Positions 35,919-44,230 of a DNA stretch of 64,000 bases are shown here, one piece after another. How positions within the stretch are numbered: position 1 is the stretch's first letter; each line of letters opens with the position of its first letter. The position numbers were made by a program, and so were the translations under genes. Source of the DNA: Streptomyces sp. Ru72 (GTDB taxonomy: Bacteria > Actinomycetota > Actinomycetes > Streptomycetales > Streptomycetaceae); assembly GCF_002920635.1 (NCBI RefSeq), contig NZ_PQSR01000012.1, positions 1 to 64,000 on the forward strand, given 5' to 3'. The notes under the pieces are model-generated. The model saw nothing but the letters and a program-made list of their open reading frames with translations. It did no database searches and was not told where the DNA came from.

Positions 35919-37076
35919 GTGCGCCGTACTGTGTTCAACGAGGACCACGAGGCGTTCCGGGAGACCCTGCGCGCCTTCATCGAGGCCGAGGTCGTACCGG
36001 TGTACGACGAGTGGTTCGCGGCCGGTCAGGCGCCGCGCGACTTCTACTACAAGCTCGGCGAGCTGGGCATCTTCGGCATCAGCGTGCCCGAGGAGTTCGG
36101 CGGCGCGGGCCTGGACACCCACAAGTTCGAGGCCGTCCTCTACGAGGAGACCGCGCGCGCGGGCGTGCAGTTCGGCGGCTCCGGCGTGCACGTCCTGCTC
36201 GCCCTGCCGTACATCAAGATGCTCGCCACCGACGAGCAGAAGAAGCGCTACCTGCCGAAGTTCGTCACCGGCGAGGAGATGTGGGCCATCGCGATGACCG
36301 AGCCGGGCACCGGCTCCGACCTCGCGGGCATGAAGACCACCGCCAAGCTCTCCGAGGACGGCACGCACTACGTCCTCAACGGCGCCAAGACGTTCATCAC
36401 CGGCGGCGTCCACGCCGACCGCGTCATCGTCTGCGCCCGCACCGCCGCCCCGCGCGAGGACGACCGCCGCTTCGGCATATCCCTGTTCGCCGTGGACACC
36501 AAGTCCGAGGGCTACTCCATCGGCCGCAAGCTGGACAAGCTGGGCCTGAAGACCTCCGACACCGCCGAGCTGGCCTTCGTCGACGTCAAGGTGCCGGTCG
36601 AGGACCTGCTCGGCGAGGAGAACAAGGGCTTCTACTATCTCGGGCACAACCTGGCGTCCGAGCGCTGGGGCATCGCCTTCGGCGCCTACGCGCAGGCCAA
36701 GGCCGCCGTCCGGTTCGCCAAGCAGTACGTGCAGGAGCGCACCGTCTTCGGCAAGCCGGTCGCCCACTTCCAGAACACGAAGTTCGAGCTGGCCGCCTGC
36801 CAGGCCGAGGTGGACGCGGCGGAGGCCGTCGCCGACCGCGCGCTGGAGGCCCTGGACGCCGGAGAGCTGACCCCCGCCGAGGCCGCCTCAGCCAAGCTGT
36901 TCTGCACCGAGGTCGCCCACCGCGTCATCGACCGCTGCCTCCAGCTGCACGGCGGCTACGGCTACATGAACGAGTACCCGATCGCCCGTCTGTACGCCGA
37001 CAACCGCGTCAACCGCATCTACGGCGGCACCAGCGAGATCATGAAGACGATCATCGCCAAGGACATGGGTCTGTAA
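35919..37076 (+). CDS. Acyl-CoA dehydrogenase
   Basis: 385 residues from GTG 35919, chosen because GGAGG lies eight bases upstream; an ATG at 35886 in the same frame is less well placed. The family signatures are AIAMTEPGTGSDLAGMKTTA and the C-terminal LHGGYGYMNEYPIARLYADN then RIYGGTSEIMKTIIAKDMGL. The fold is complete. The IYGGTSEI ending and NRVNR segment are common in long- and medium-chain enzymes, but chain length cannot be fixed. It is followed 35 bases later by a thioesterase II gene, suggesting an acyl-CoA turnover pair. Confidence 0.9.
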   Translation: MRRTVFNEDHEAFRETLRAFIEAEVVPVYDEWFAAGQAPRDFYYKLGELGIFGISVPEEFGGAGLDTHKFEAVLYEETARAGVQFGGSGVHVLLALPYIKMLATDEQKKRYLPKFVTGEEMWAIAMTEPGTGSDLAGMKTTAKLSEDGTHYVLNGAKTFITGGVHADRVIVCARTAAPREDDRRFGISLFAVDTKSEGYSIGRKLDKLGLKTSDTAELAFVDVKVPVEDLLGEENKGFYYLGHNLASERWGIAFGAYAQAKAAVRFAKQYVQERTVFGKPVAHFQNTKFELAACQAEVDAAEAVADRALEALDAGELTPAEAASAKLFCTEVAHRVIDRCLQLHGGYGYMNEYPIARLYADNRVNRIYGGTSEIMKTIIAKDMGL

Positions 37077-37111
37077 GGTCCGCGAAGAAGGTGCCGGATA
37101 CAACTGACGCC

Positions 37112-37978
37112 ATGAGTCAGGCACTTCAGTCCCTGCTCGATCTGCTCGACCTGGAGCGGATCGAGCGGGACATCTTCCGCGGCCAGTCCCGGTCCGCCGT
37201 GGTTCCGCGCGTCTTCGGCGGGCAGGTGGCGGCCCAGGCACTGGTCGCCGCCGGGCGCACCGTCCCCGAGGAACGGCACGCGCACTCTCTGCACGCGTAC
37301 TTCCTGCGCCCCGGCGACCCCGGTGCGCCCATCGTCTACAACGTGGACCGCATCCGCGACGGCCGCTCGTTCACCACCCGCAGGGTGGTCGCGGTCCAGC
37401 ACGGGCAGCCGATCTTCCACCTCTCCGCCTCGTTCCAGACGTACGAGGAGGGCCTGGAGCACCAGGCGCCGATGCCGCCCGCGCCCGACCCGGCCACGCT
37501 GCCCACCTCCCACGAGAGGCTGCGCGGCTACGGCCACCTCGCCCCCGAGGTCGTGGAACGGTTCCTGGAGGCCCGCGAGGCCGTCGACCTGCGGTACGTC
37601 GACGAGCCGCCGTACGGCAGGTTCGGGGAGCCGCGCGAGCCGCACTCCCAGGTGTGGTTCCGCACCAACGGCAAGCTCGACGACGACCCACTGCTGCATG
37701 TCGTCCTCGCCACCTACGTCTCCGACATGACGCTTCTCGACTCCGTGCTGCTCGCGCACGGGCGCGGCGGCTGGGCCGTCGGGGACGTGGTCGGGGCCTC
37801 GCTGGACCACGCCATGTGGTTCCACCGGCCGTTCCGGGCCGACGAATGGCTGCTGTACGACCAGGAGTCGCCGTCGGCCTCAGGGGGACGCGGGCTGGGC
37901 CAGGCCCGCATCTACACCCAGGACGGGCGGCTGGCGGTCACGGTGATCCAGGAGGGCGTGGTCCGCGTCCCCCGCTGA
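37112..37978 (+). CDS. tesB: Acyl-CoA thioesterase II
   Basis: 288 residues, double hot-dog fold of the TesB family, hydrolysing medium- and long-chain acyl-CoA. Signatures are FRGQSRSAVVPRVFGGQVAAQAL, HSLHAYFLRPGDPGAPIVYN and VDRIRDGRSFTTRRVVAVQ in the first half. SLDHAMWFHRPFRADEWLLY with the catalytic Asp is in the second, ending ARIYTQDGRLAVTVIQEGVV. The start is ATG 37112. It forms a likely operon with the acyl-CoA dehydrogenase before it. Confidence 0.93.
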   Translation: MSQALQSLLDLLDLERIERDIFRGQSRSAVVPRVFGGQVAAQALVAAGRTVPEERHAHSLHAYFLRPGDPGAPIVYNVDRIRDGRSFTTRRVVAVQHGQPIFHLSASFQTYEEGLEHQAPMPPAPDPATLPTSHERLRGYGHLAPEVVERFLEAREAVDLRYVDEPPYGRFGEPREPHSQVWFRTNGKLDDDPLLHVVLATYVSDMTLLDSVLLAHGRGGWAVGDVVGASLDHAMWFHRPFRADEWLLYDQESPSASGGRGLGQARIYTQDGRLAVTVIQEGVVRVPR

Positions 37979-38011
37979 GGGGACTCGGCTGCGGGGGCTC
38001 GGCTGAGCGGC

Positions 38012-38818
38012 TCAGTCGTCGTCGGTCAGGCCCGCCGCGTGCAGCAGGTACGCCGTCAGCGGGTCGTAGTGGCGAGGGCTCGTGACGTGGTCGTCGAGCG
38101 GGACCGTCACCTGGACGGTGCCCTCGGCCTCGGCGATGAAGAGCGCCGGATCGTTGCAGTCGGCGTACCCGACGGAGTCGATGCCGAACTGTCCCGCGCA
38201 GCCCGCCCAGCCGTGGTCGGCGACGACCAGGTCCGGCAGTGGGCGTCCCTCGGCCTCCAGGCCCTTCAGGATCGCCCGCATCGGCTCACCCGAGTGCGTG
38301 TGCCACAGGGAGGCGCCGTGCTCCAGGACGGCCACGTCCGCGAACTGCAGGACGTACCCCTCGTCCGTCCGCAGCCCGTCCGGGATCACGACGATCTCGC
38401 AGCCGGCCGCGCGCAGGGCGGCGGCGGTGGCGCGGTGCACGTCGAGGAGGCCGCCGGGGTGGCCGGTGGCGAACAGTACGCGCTGCCCGCCGTCGGCGGC
38501 CTTGCCCAGGCGGGCCGCGAGCCGCTCCAGTGCGTCCACCGTCAGTTCCGGGTCGATGGTGTCCTGGCCGTAGCGGTACTCGGCGTCGTCGTTCACGCCG
38601 CAGCGCTCGGCCATGACCGCGAGGACGTCCTGCTCGTCCCTCCAGCGGTCGCCGAGCTCCAGGCCGAGCCAGTAGTCGCGGTCGCCGTTCGCGAGCTTGC
38701 GGTAGTGGGAGAGGTTGTTCTCGCGGGGCGTGGCGACCTCGCCCGCGATGCGGGTCCGGACGAGGTGGACGAGGAGCTCGGCACGGCTGGGGATCCCGGG
38801 TATCGGCATGTGCCCCAT
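38012..38818 (-). CDS. Phosphatase-like conserved actinomycete protein
   Basis: 268 residues, cytoplasmic. Conserved-looking stretches are REENNLSHYRKLANGDRDYW-like (TPRENNLSHYRKL), FATGHPGGLLDVHRATAAAL, IVVIPDGLRTDEGYVLQFAD, LVVADHGWAGCAGQFGIDSV and NDPALFIAEAEGTVQVTVPL. Streptomyces homologues are usually labelled phosphatase, but I see no classical DxDx or histidine phosphatase motif, so I keep the function open. ATG 38818 or 38809 may be the start. It is divergent from the protease operon, with 162 bases between. Confidence 0.6.
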   Translation of the reverse strand: MGHMPIPGIPSRAELLVHLVRTRIAGEVATPRENNLSHYRKLANGDRDYWLGLELGDRWRDEQDVLAVMAERCGVNDDAEYRYGQDTIDPELTVDALERLAARLGKAADGGQRVLFATGHPGGLLDVHRATAAALRAAGCEIVVIPDGLRTDEGYVLQFADVAVLEHGASLWHTHSGEPMRAILKGLEAEGRPLPDLVVADHGWAGCAGQFGIDSVGYADCNDPALFIAEAEGTVQVTVPLDDHVTSPRHYDPLTAYLLHAAGLTDDD

Positions 38819-38980
38819 TCTGCCGGGGCCTTCCAGGCGCCGGGGAACGGTCGCAGCACGGATGCTCCGTACTTCTGGTCACATCCGCGGTAGGGACGGA
38901 TGTCACGGCGCCTGGAACCGTGCACTACCCTCCGTGCGTTTGACGTAACGACGGGTGCGGCAGAGGTGAGGGGGTCGGCG

Positions 38981-39982
38981 GTGAGCCTGGCGACACGGCC
39001 GCCGTGGCAGGTACGGGTGCACAGGGGACAGGGGCGCGTCGTGGGCGGTGGCACCCTGTGCGCCAACGACATGGTGCTCACCTGCGCCCATGTCGTCGGC
39101 CCGGTCGGCACCGAGGTGCACGTCGACTTCCCCTTCCTGCGGGGCGGCGGGGCCGTCCGCGCCCGGGTCGTGGCGGCACCGGACGCCGTCACCGTGGGCG
39201 GCCAGGACGACGTCGCCGTACTGCGGCCGGAACGGGTACCGCCAGGTGCGATGCCCGCGCCCTTCGCAGAGACCGACGAGCCCGACCCCCGGGGCGAGTG
39301 CAGGGCGTACGGATTCCCCGGCGGGCATCCGGAAGGGGTGTGGGCCGACGGGCTCCTGATGGGCCGGACGGGTTCCGGTCTCGTGCAGTTCGAGTCCGCC
39401 CGGCTCCAGGGGCACGCGACGGCCCCCGGCTTCAGCGGCTCCCCCCTGTGGCACGAGGAGACGCGGACCGTCATCGGGCTGGTGGCCGCCGTGGAGGGGG
39501 ACACCGGACTGCGGACGGCATACGCCGTTCCGGTGGACGGGCTCCGCAAGCACTGGCCCCAGCTGTCGGAGCCCCATCCGGTCCGGCTGTGGGTGCACGA
39601 CCCCTACGGGGCGCCCCCGAGGATGGTGCCGCTGCGCGGCGGCGGCAGGGAACGCCGCGAGTACTGGATCGGGCGAGACGGGGGCACACCCGAACTGCCG
39701 GACATCGTGCTGGCGTCCAGACCCCCGCACGTGGTCGGCCGCTGGCACTGCCGACTGGCCGGCGAGCACGCGCACTGGTTCGTCGAAAGTCCGTCGACCG
39801 GCCCCCGGACCTATGTGCGCCGCGCGGGCCGGACCGACGAGGAGGCGGTTCCGGATCGGGGGAAGTTGCGGTTGCACAGTGGTGACACTGTGCTGATCCC
39901 GGCCCTTGTGCCGGGTCGATCTACTGTTGCCCACTGGGAGTTGGAGTTCGTCGACGACAGGCGTACGTTGCCCCCCGACTGA
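38981..39982 (+). CDS. Trypsin-like serine protease with FHA-like C-terminal domain, first gene of a five-gene system
   Basis: 333 residues, no signal peptide, so cytoplasmic. The trypsin fold (about 5-200) has the full triad: His37 in LTCAHVVG, Asp77 in QDDVAVL, and Ser152 in PGFSGSPL. The second domain (about 225-333; REYWIGRDGG, HVVGRWHCRLAGEHAHWFVE, GDTVLIPA) has the GR...R-H order of an FHA phosphothreonine-binding fold, which fits the kinase two genes downstream. GTG 38981 follows GAGGGGG at normal distance; an ATG at 38900 is in frame but lies in poor coding sequence. Cytoplasmic trypsins next to kinases and CU044_2847-type proteins are known from actinobacterial conflict systems. The target is unknown. 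Confidence 0.82.
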   Translation: MSLATRPPWQVRVHRGQGRVVGGGTLCANDMVLTCAHVVGPVGTEVHVDFPFLRGGGAVRARVVAAPDAVTVGGQDDVAVLRPERVPPGAMPAPFAETDEPDPRGECRAYGFPGGHPEGVWADGLLMGRTGSGLVQFESARLQGHATAPGFSGSPLWHEETRTVIGLVAAVEGDTGLRTAYAVPVDGLRKHWPQLSEPHPVRLWVHDPYGAPPRMVPLRGGGRERREYWIGRDGGTPELPDIVLASRPPHVVGRWHCRLAGEHAHWFVESPSTGPRTYVRRAGRTDEEAVPDRGKLRLHSGDTVLIPALVPGRSTVAHWELEFVDDRRTLPPD

Positions 39983-40095
39983 ACCCGGGTGGGTGACAGG
40001 GCGGTGTCGCGGCGTCGGCGTGCGCCCTCACGGCGCCTCAGGCCCGTGGCGCCCACCTCCCGAACCACCTGCCGTACGAGAGAATCGAATCCCTC

Positions 40096-41145
40096 ATGTC
40101 CCGACTGCGATGGAAGTTCTTATGGTGCGGCGTGCTGGGGGCGGGCGCGGCGATGCTCCTGGTCGCCACGGGGGCGACCAGGCTCGTACCGCCGCTCGGC
40201 CGGCTCGTCGACCACGGTGGCGCGTCCCGCGTCCTGGCGACGGCGGTGCTCGCGGTCGACGTATGGGTCCTGCTGCTGCTCGGCGTCCAACTCGTCCTCA
40301 TCCGCCGAGAGGGCGCGGTACTCGCCCGTGAGAGGCAACAGGGACCCCGCGCGGTCGGACCACTGACCTCGCAGTCCGCTGTGCATACGGAGGTGTACCG
40401 GGCCCTCGTCAAGGTCGCGCAACTCCCTGCCTCCACGCAGGCGGGAGACGGCAAGGCCGCCTTCCTCACCTCCGGGTACTCCTCCGTCCGAGCGGCGCGC
40501 GCCGAGACCCCGTACACCCTGTTGCGTGCCCTCGTCTGGGCGCTGCCCGCGCTTGGATTCATCGGCACGGCCGCGGAGATGGCGCGCGCCATCGGCGGGC
40601 TGAGCAGTGCGGTCAAGGAGACCGGCTCCTACAACCAGCTGGCCAACACGCTGGTACCGCATGTCATCCAGCCGCTCGCCGGGGCCTTCAGCATCACGCT
40701 GTTCGCGCTCGGCAGCAGTGTCGTCGGGCACGTGCTGCTCACCATGGTGCACACTCGGGAGGAGCGGCTCGCCCTGGACCTGGACGAACTGGTGCTGGAG
40801 CGGATGGGCGCGCTGCGCCCGCAGCAGAGCACCGCTCAGGCGGCCCTCACCCTGGAGCACGCCATGAGCGGCGCGGCCCAGTCGCTGACGTCGCTGACGG
40901 GGGAGCTCCGCCGGCTGGGCGAGGAGGCGAGGAAGGCCCGGATCGAGGGACAGGGATCGGGGGCGCCCGAGCGGCACACCGAACTCATCCAGCAACTATC
41001 CGGAATCGGGCGGCAGTTGATGGGGATCCAGGCCGACATCCGGGAGGGCCTGTCCCAGGAGATGGTGCTGGCACCGGTCCGCCGGCCTCAGCAGTTCCCG
41101 GAGCAGAACGGCCAGACGCCCCGCACCGGTGACGGGGCACGGTGA
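40096..41145 (+). CDS. MotA/TolQ/ExbB-like membrane protein with a TTA codon
   Basis: 349 residues with four hydrophobic segments: about 9-30, 48-70, 138-160 and 195-222. The third and fourth (ALPALGFIGTAAEMARAIGG and IQPLAGAFSITLFALGSSVV) have the spacing and small-residue pattern of the TolQ/ExbB/MotA proton-channel family. The first of them contains the typical P-LG-(I/L)GT. The cytoplasmic tail (about 225-349) is helical and probably coiled coil (LTSLTGELRRLGEEARKAR, then IRRQLMGIQADIREGLSQEM-like). Codon 9 (40120-40122) is TTA, so translation should need bldA tRNA-Leu. The gene is 113 bases after the protease gene and overlaps the next gene (TGATG). Confidence 0.78.
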   Translation: MSRLRWKFLWCGVLGAGAAMLLVATGATRLVPPLGRLVDHGGASRVLATAVLAVDVWVLLLLGVQLVLIRREGAVLARERQQGPRAVGPLTSQSAVHTEVYRALVKVAQLPASTQAGDGKAAFLTSGYSSVRAARAETPYTLLRALVWALPALGFIGTAAEMARAIGGLSSAVKETGSYNQLANTLVPHVIQPLAGAFSITLFALGSSVVGHVLLTMVHTREERLALDLDELVLERMGALRPQQSTAQAALTLEHAMSGAAQSLTSLTGELRRLGEEARKARIEGQGSGAPERHTELIQQLSGIGRQLMGIQADIREGLSQEMVLAPVRRPQQFPEQNGQTPRTGDGAR

Positions 41146-42085
41146 TGCGCGCCTTCGGGGGCGGCGGCGGGTTCGGCGGTCGGAGTGGCGGCGGGGGCGA
41201 CCACGCTCCCGTGGAGCTGCGGTTCATCGACCTGCTGCTCATCATCATCGCCATCCTGATGTTCATGGCCGTTCTCCTCAGCCTGGTCAGTGCCAACGCA
41301 CCCGCCAGCGAGGCGAAGCAGCCGCCGGTCCGCAAGGTCGCGATCACCACGGCCAGGGCGCCGGACGCGCTGGCCGGCGAGCCGTACGCGCTCACCCTCG
41401 CGGCCGAGGGCGGGCAGGGCACATACCGGTGGGTGCAGTCCGGTGGCACGTTGCCCCCGGGGCTGTCGCTGTCCCGGGACGGCGTGGTGAGCGGCAGCCC
41501 GGAGCTGGCCGGCGCAAAGGGATCGGCGAAGACCACGGCGACCGTCCGTGTCCAGGACTCGGCGGGGACTCGGCGGAGCGGACCTTGTCCTGGTCCGTGC
41601 GCCGGGCCCAGGACAAGGGCGCCGCCAAGCCCAGTCTGCGGGTGACGGCCGAGACCCTGTCCGTACCCGACGGCAGGCGCGGTCAGACGTACCGGCCGCA
41701 CCGGTTCACGGCACAGGCGGGTACGGCGCCCTATACCTGGCAGGCCGTGGAGGGGTTGCCGGACGGCATGACGCTGAGCGCGGGCGGCGAGCTCGGCGGG
41801 AAGCCCGCCAAGGCCGGGAGCTTCACCTTCCAGGTGCGGGTGACGGACCACAACGGGGCGCAGGCCGTGCAGCAAGTGCGGCTCTCCGTCGGGGAGGTGG
41901 CGGCCCAGCAGGACGACGGCTGGAGCTTCCCGCCGTGGGTGGTGGTGCTGGTGGCGTTGCTGGGGCTTCTCGGGGCGCTGAACGTGGCGCTCATCGTCAA
42001 GGCCGTCATCTTCGGCGAACCGGACAAGGTGGTCCGCGGCACGGAGGGCGTGGTGAACAGGCGCAGGCGCAGGCGGAGGTACTGA
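41145..42085 (+). pseudogene. TolR/ExbD-like anchor with Ig-like repeats, split by a one-base frameshift
   Basis: From ATG 41145 the frame gives a Gly-rich cytoplasmic tip (RAFGGGGGFGGRSGGGGDHA) and one membrane helix PVELRFIDLLLIIIAILMFM, placed like the single N-terminal helix of TolR/ExbD. A putative Ig (He_PIG-type) domain follows (TLPPGLSLSRDGVVSGSPEL). It then meets a shift at the G run 41564-41567. A second Ig-like repeat continues in another frame (GLPDGMTLSAGGELGGKPAK, FQVRVTDHNGAQAVQ), then a second membrane helix (WVVVLVALLGLLGALNVALI) and an Arg-rich end. One added G restores a single protein of about 313 residues. The shift may be real, programmed or an error. The gene lies between the TolQ-like and kinase genes. 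Confidence 0.72.
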
Positions 42086-42088
42086 CGG

Positions 42089-43861
42089 ATGGGATTCAGG
42101 AGAGGCGCACGCCTGAGCACCGGACACGTGGTGCTCGAAGTGCGCAGAGGAGGCTTCTCCGAGGTCGCCGTCGTCAAGGGGGCGCACGACGAGCTCCTCG
42201 CCGTGAAGCGGATCAGCGACGAGGTCCGGGCGCAGGTGGGCGAGGGCGTCGACCGCGCGTTCCTGCGCGAGTGCGAGCTCGCGGTCAAGGTGCTCGGGGA
42301 TGTCCCGCACACGGCCCGGCCGCGGATCGCCATTCCGGTCCTCTCGCAGAGCGGGCCCGATGACGTCGGGATCGAGCTGCTGGGACCCGCGCTGTACATG
42401 GACTACGTCAACGGCCCGTCCCTCGCCGATCTGCTGCGCACCGGACCGCTGTCGCTGAGCCAGTCCGCCCGGGTCTGCGGATACGTCGCCGAGTCACTGG
42501 CCAGGGCCCTCGACTCGGCAGGTGAGCCACGGGTGGTCCACCGGGACATGAAGCCGAGCAACATCCTGCTGACCCGTGCCAACGAGGTACGCCTCATCGA
42601 CTGGGGTCTGTCGGAGGTCAAGGGTGTGTCCGGGCTCTCCGTCCGCATCGAGTACCTGTCCCCGCAGCGGGCCGCGGACATGGACCTGGCTGATCCGGCC
42701 GATGACGTCTACGCCCTGGGCATGGTGCTGCACCAGTGCCTGACCGGCCGGTTCCCCGGCTACGACGTCAGAGGGGGCACCGGGAGACTGCGTCAGGATC
42801 TGGCGGAGCGCTGCCCGGACGTGCCGGAGGAACTGGCCAACATGGTCGTGGCGATGCTGTCGCCGCGACCCGACAACCGGCCGGAGGCGCGGTCGATCGC
42901 CGGAACGCTGCTGCACCCCGACATGACGGCCGCGCTCGCGCAACGGGACCTGACCCAGCCGTTCTGCCGGGACTGCGGTCTCGTCGGCCGGGCGGTCCCG
43001 TGTGCCGTCTGCGGCGGGGAGGTACGGCGTCGGGTGGCCCGCGAGCCCGCTCCGGGAATGGTGCGGGTGCCCGCCGGGACGTTCGTCCACGGGCTCACCG
43101 AGGCCCAGGTCCGGCACGCGCTGATCATGGCGAACATGGCCCCCACGGACGACCAGGTGCGCGTGCTCACCGGTTCCGGGGTCCGGCGCGTGCACTGCCC
43201 GGCCTTCGACATCGACCGCACACCGGTGACCAACGAGGAGTACGCCGTGTTCCTGCAGAAGGTCGGCTACCCGGAACCCGAGGGCTTCAAGGCGGCTCTC
43301 GCCGAGGCGCCGGATCACCCGGTGACCTCGGTGAGCTGGAAGGACGCCCTGTGCTATGCCCTGTGGCGCGGCAAACGGCTGCCGACCCCATTGGAGTGGG
43401 AGAAGGCCGCACGCGGCGCCGAGGACGACCGGATGTACCCGTGGGGCAACACCTTCGAAGCCGAGCGGTGCGTGCACCGCAGGGCGCCCGGAGCGATGCC
43501 GACTGCGCGGACCGTGCGGACGGGGCCGGTCGGCCGGCTGCCCGGCGGACAGTCCCCGTGGGGCGTGCACGATCTGGTGGGCAACGTCAACGAGTGGGTC
43601 TCGGAGGGGAAGACGCCCGGGTTTCGCGGAGCGTGCGGAGGAGCGGCAGGCGAGGTGCTGCCGGTGTACGGCTTGGTGTCGTACCAGAGCCAGGCCCATG
43701 TCGACTACGCCAGCACAGCCGTCGGGTTCCGCTGCGCGGCGGACGTCGTCCACGACGTCGTGCCGTACGACGGCTCCGAGTCGTCCGACTCCGTCCGACC
43801 TGGCGGGCACCACGACGCCGCATCGACCGAACGAGCGATGACCGGAGTGAGGACGGCATGA
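42089..43861 (+). CDS. Ser/Thr protein kinase fused to a zinc ribbon and a formylglycine-generating-enzyme-like domain
   Basis: 590 residues. The kinase domain (about 12-280) has Lys40 (LLAVKRI), Glu62, HRDMKPSN at 151-158 and the metal-binding loop as DWG (171-173) instead of DFG; the Gly-rich loop is reduced (RRGGFSEV). Two CxxC pairs (C293/C296, C305/C308) form a small zinc ribbon. The C-terminal FGE-sulfatase (SUMF1, C-lectin-type) domain (about 322-565) shows VPAGTFVHG, FDIDRTPVTNEEYAVFL, VTSVSWKDALCYALWRGKRL, PTPLEWEKAARG, YPWGNTF and GNVNEWVS. No sulfatase is nearby, so a sensing or binding role is more likely than formylglycine formation. It overlaps the next gene (ATGA). Confidence 0.85.
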   Translation: MGFRRGARLSTGHVVLEVRRGGFSEVAVVKGAHDELLAVKRISDEVRAQVGEGVDRAFLRECELAVKVLGDVPHTARPRIAIPVLSQSGPDDVGIELLGPALYMDYVNGPSLADLLRTGPLSLSQSARVCGYVAESLARALDSAGEPRVVHRDMKPSNILLTRANEVRLIDWGLSEVKGVSGLSVRIEYLSPQRAADMDLADPADDVYALGMVLHQCLTGRFPGYDVRGGTGRLRQDLAERCPDVPEELANMVVAMLSPRPDNRPEARSIAGTLLHPDMTAALAQRDLTQPFCRDCGLVGRAVPCAVCGGEVRRRVAREPAPGMVRVPAGTFVHGLTEAQVRHALIMANMAPTDDQVRVLTGSGVRRVHCPAFDIDRTPVTNEEYAVFLQKVGYPEPEGFKAALAEAPDHPVTSVSWKDALCYALWRGKRLPTPLEWEKAARGAEDDRMYPWGNTFEAERCVHRRAPGAMPTARTVRTGPVGRLPGGQSPWGVHDLVGNVNEWVSEGKTPGFRGACGGAAGEVLPVYGLVSYQSQAHVDYASTAVGFRCAADVVHDVVPYDGSESSDSVRPGGHHDAASTERAMTGVRTA

Positions 43862-44217
43862 GTGAGCTGGTGCGCTTCCCGCTGCAGGACGGCGGAGAGG
43901 TGCTGGTGGAGGCGCGGGAGAACGAACCGGGACTGGTCGGCGCGAGCCGAGCCGACGGGGTGGTCGCGACGGGCGTGACCACCTTCGACCGGGCACTCGA
44001 CGGGGTACGGGGAGCCGCCGACGCAGCCCTGCGCAGCTTCCGCGGTCTCGCTCAGCGCCCGGACGAGGTGCAGATCCAGTTCGGGGTACGGCTCACCGCC
44101 GAAGCGGGCGCGGTGATCGCCAAGACCGGGATGGAGGGGCAGTTGCAGGTGACGATCACCTGGTCGAGGACAGCGGACGTCCCGCCGACGGGGGATGCCG
44201 CGAGCACCGGGTCCTGA
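43858..44217 (+). CDS. CU044_2847-type trypsin-co-occurring small protein
   Basis: 119 residues, no signal or membrane segment. MSELVRFPLQDGGEVLVEAR opens a small beta strand pair. FDRALDGVRGAADAALRSFR is a helix, and PDEVQIQFGVRLTAEAGAVI, AKTGMEGQLQVTITW forms the conserved end. This is the pattern I know as the CU044_2847 or trypsin-co-occurring domain family, usually encoded beside a cytoplasmic trypsin-like protease, as here. Whether it is the protease substrate, activator or inhibitor is not established. It is the last gene of the operon, ATGA-coupled to the kinase gene and convergent with the PucR gene 13 bases later. Confidence 0.8.
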   Translation: MSELVRFPLQDGGEVLVEARENEPGLVGASRADGVVATGVTTFDRALDGVRGAADAALRSFRGLAQRPDEVQIQFGVRLTAEAGAVIAKTGMEGQLQVTITWSRTADVPPTGDAASTGS

Positions 44218-44230
44218 TCTTCGGCGGAGT

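Noticed and set aside
40096..42085. Zorya phage-defence system (ZorAB) as an identity for the TolQ/TolR-like pair
   Set aside because: No ZorC, ZorD or ZorE helicase/nuclease genes are nearby, and the partner set (trypsin, kinase-FGE, Trypco) is different. The resemblance is only in the channel-like pair.
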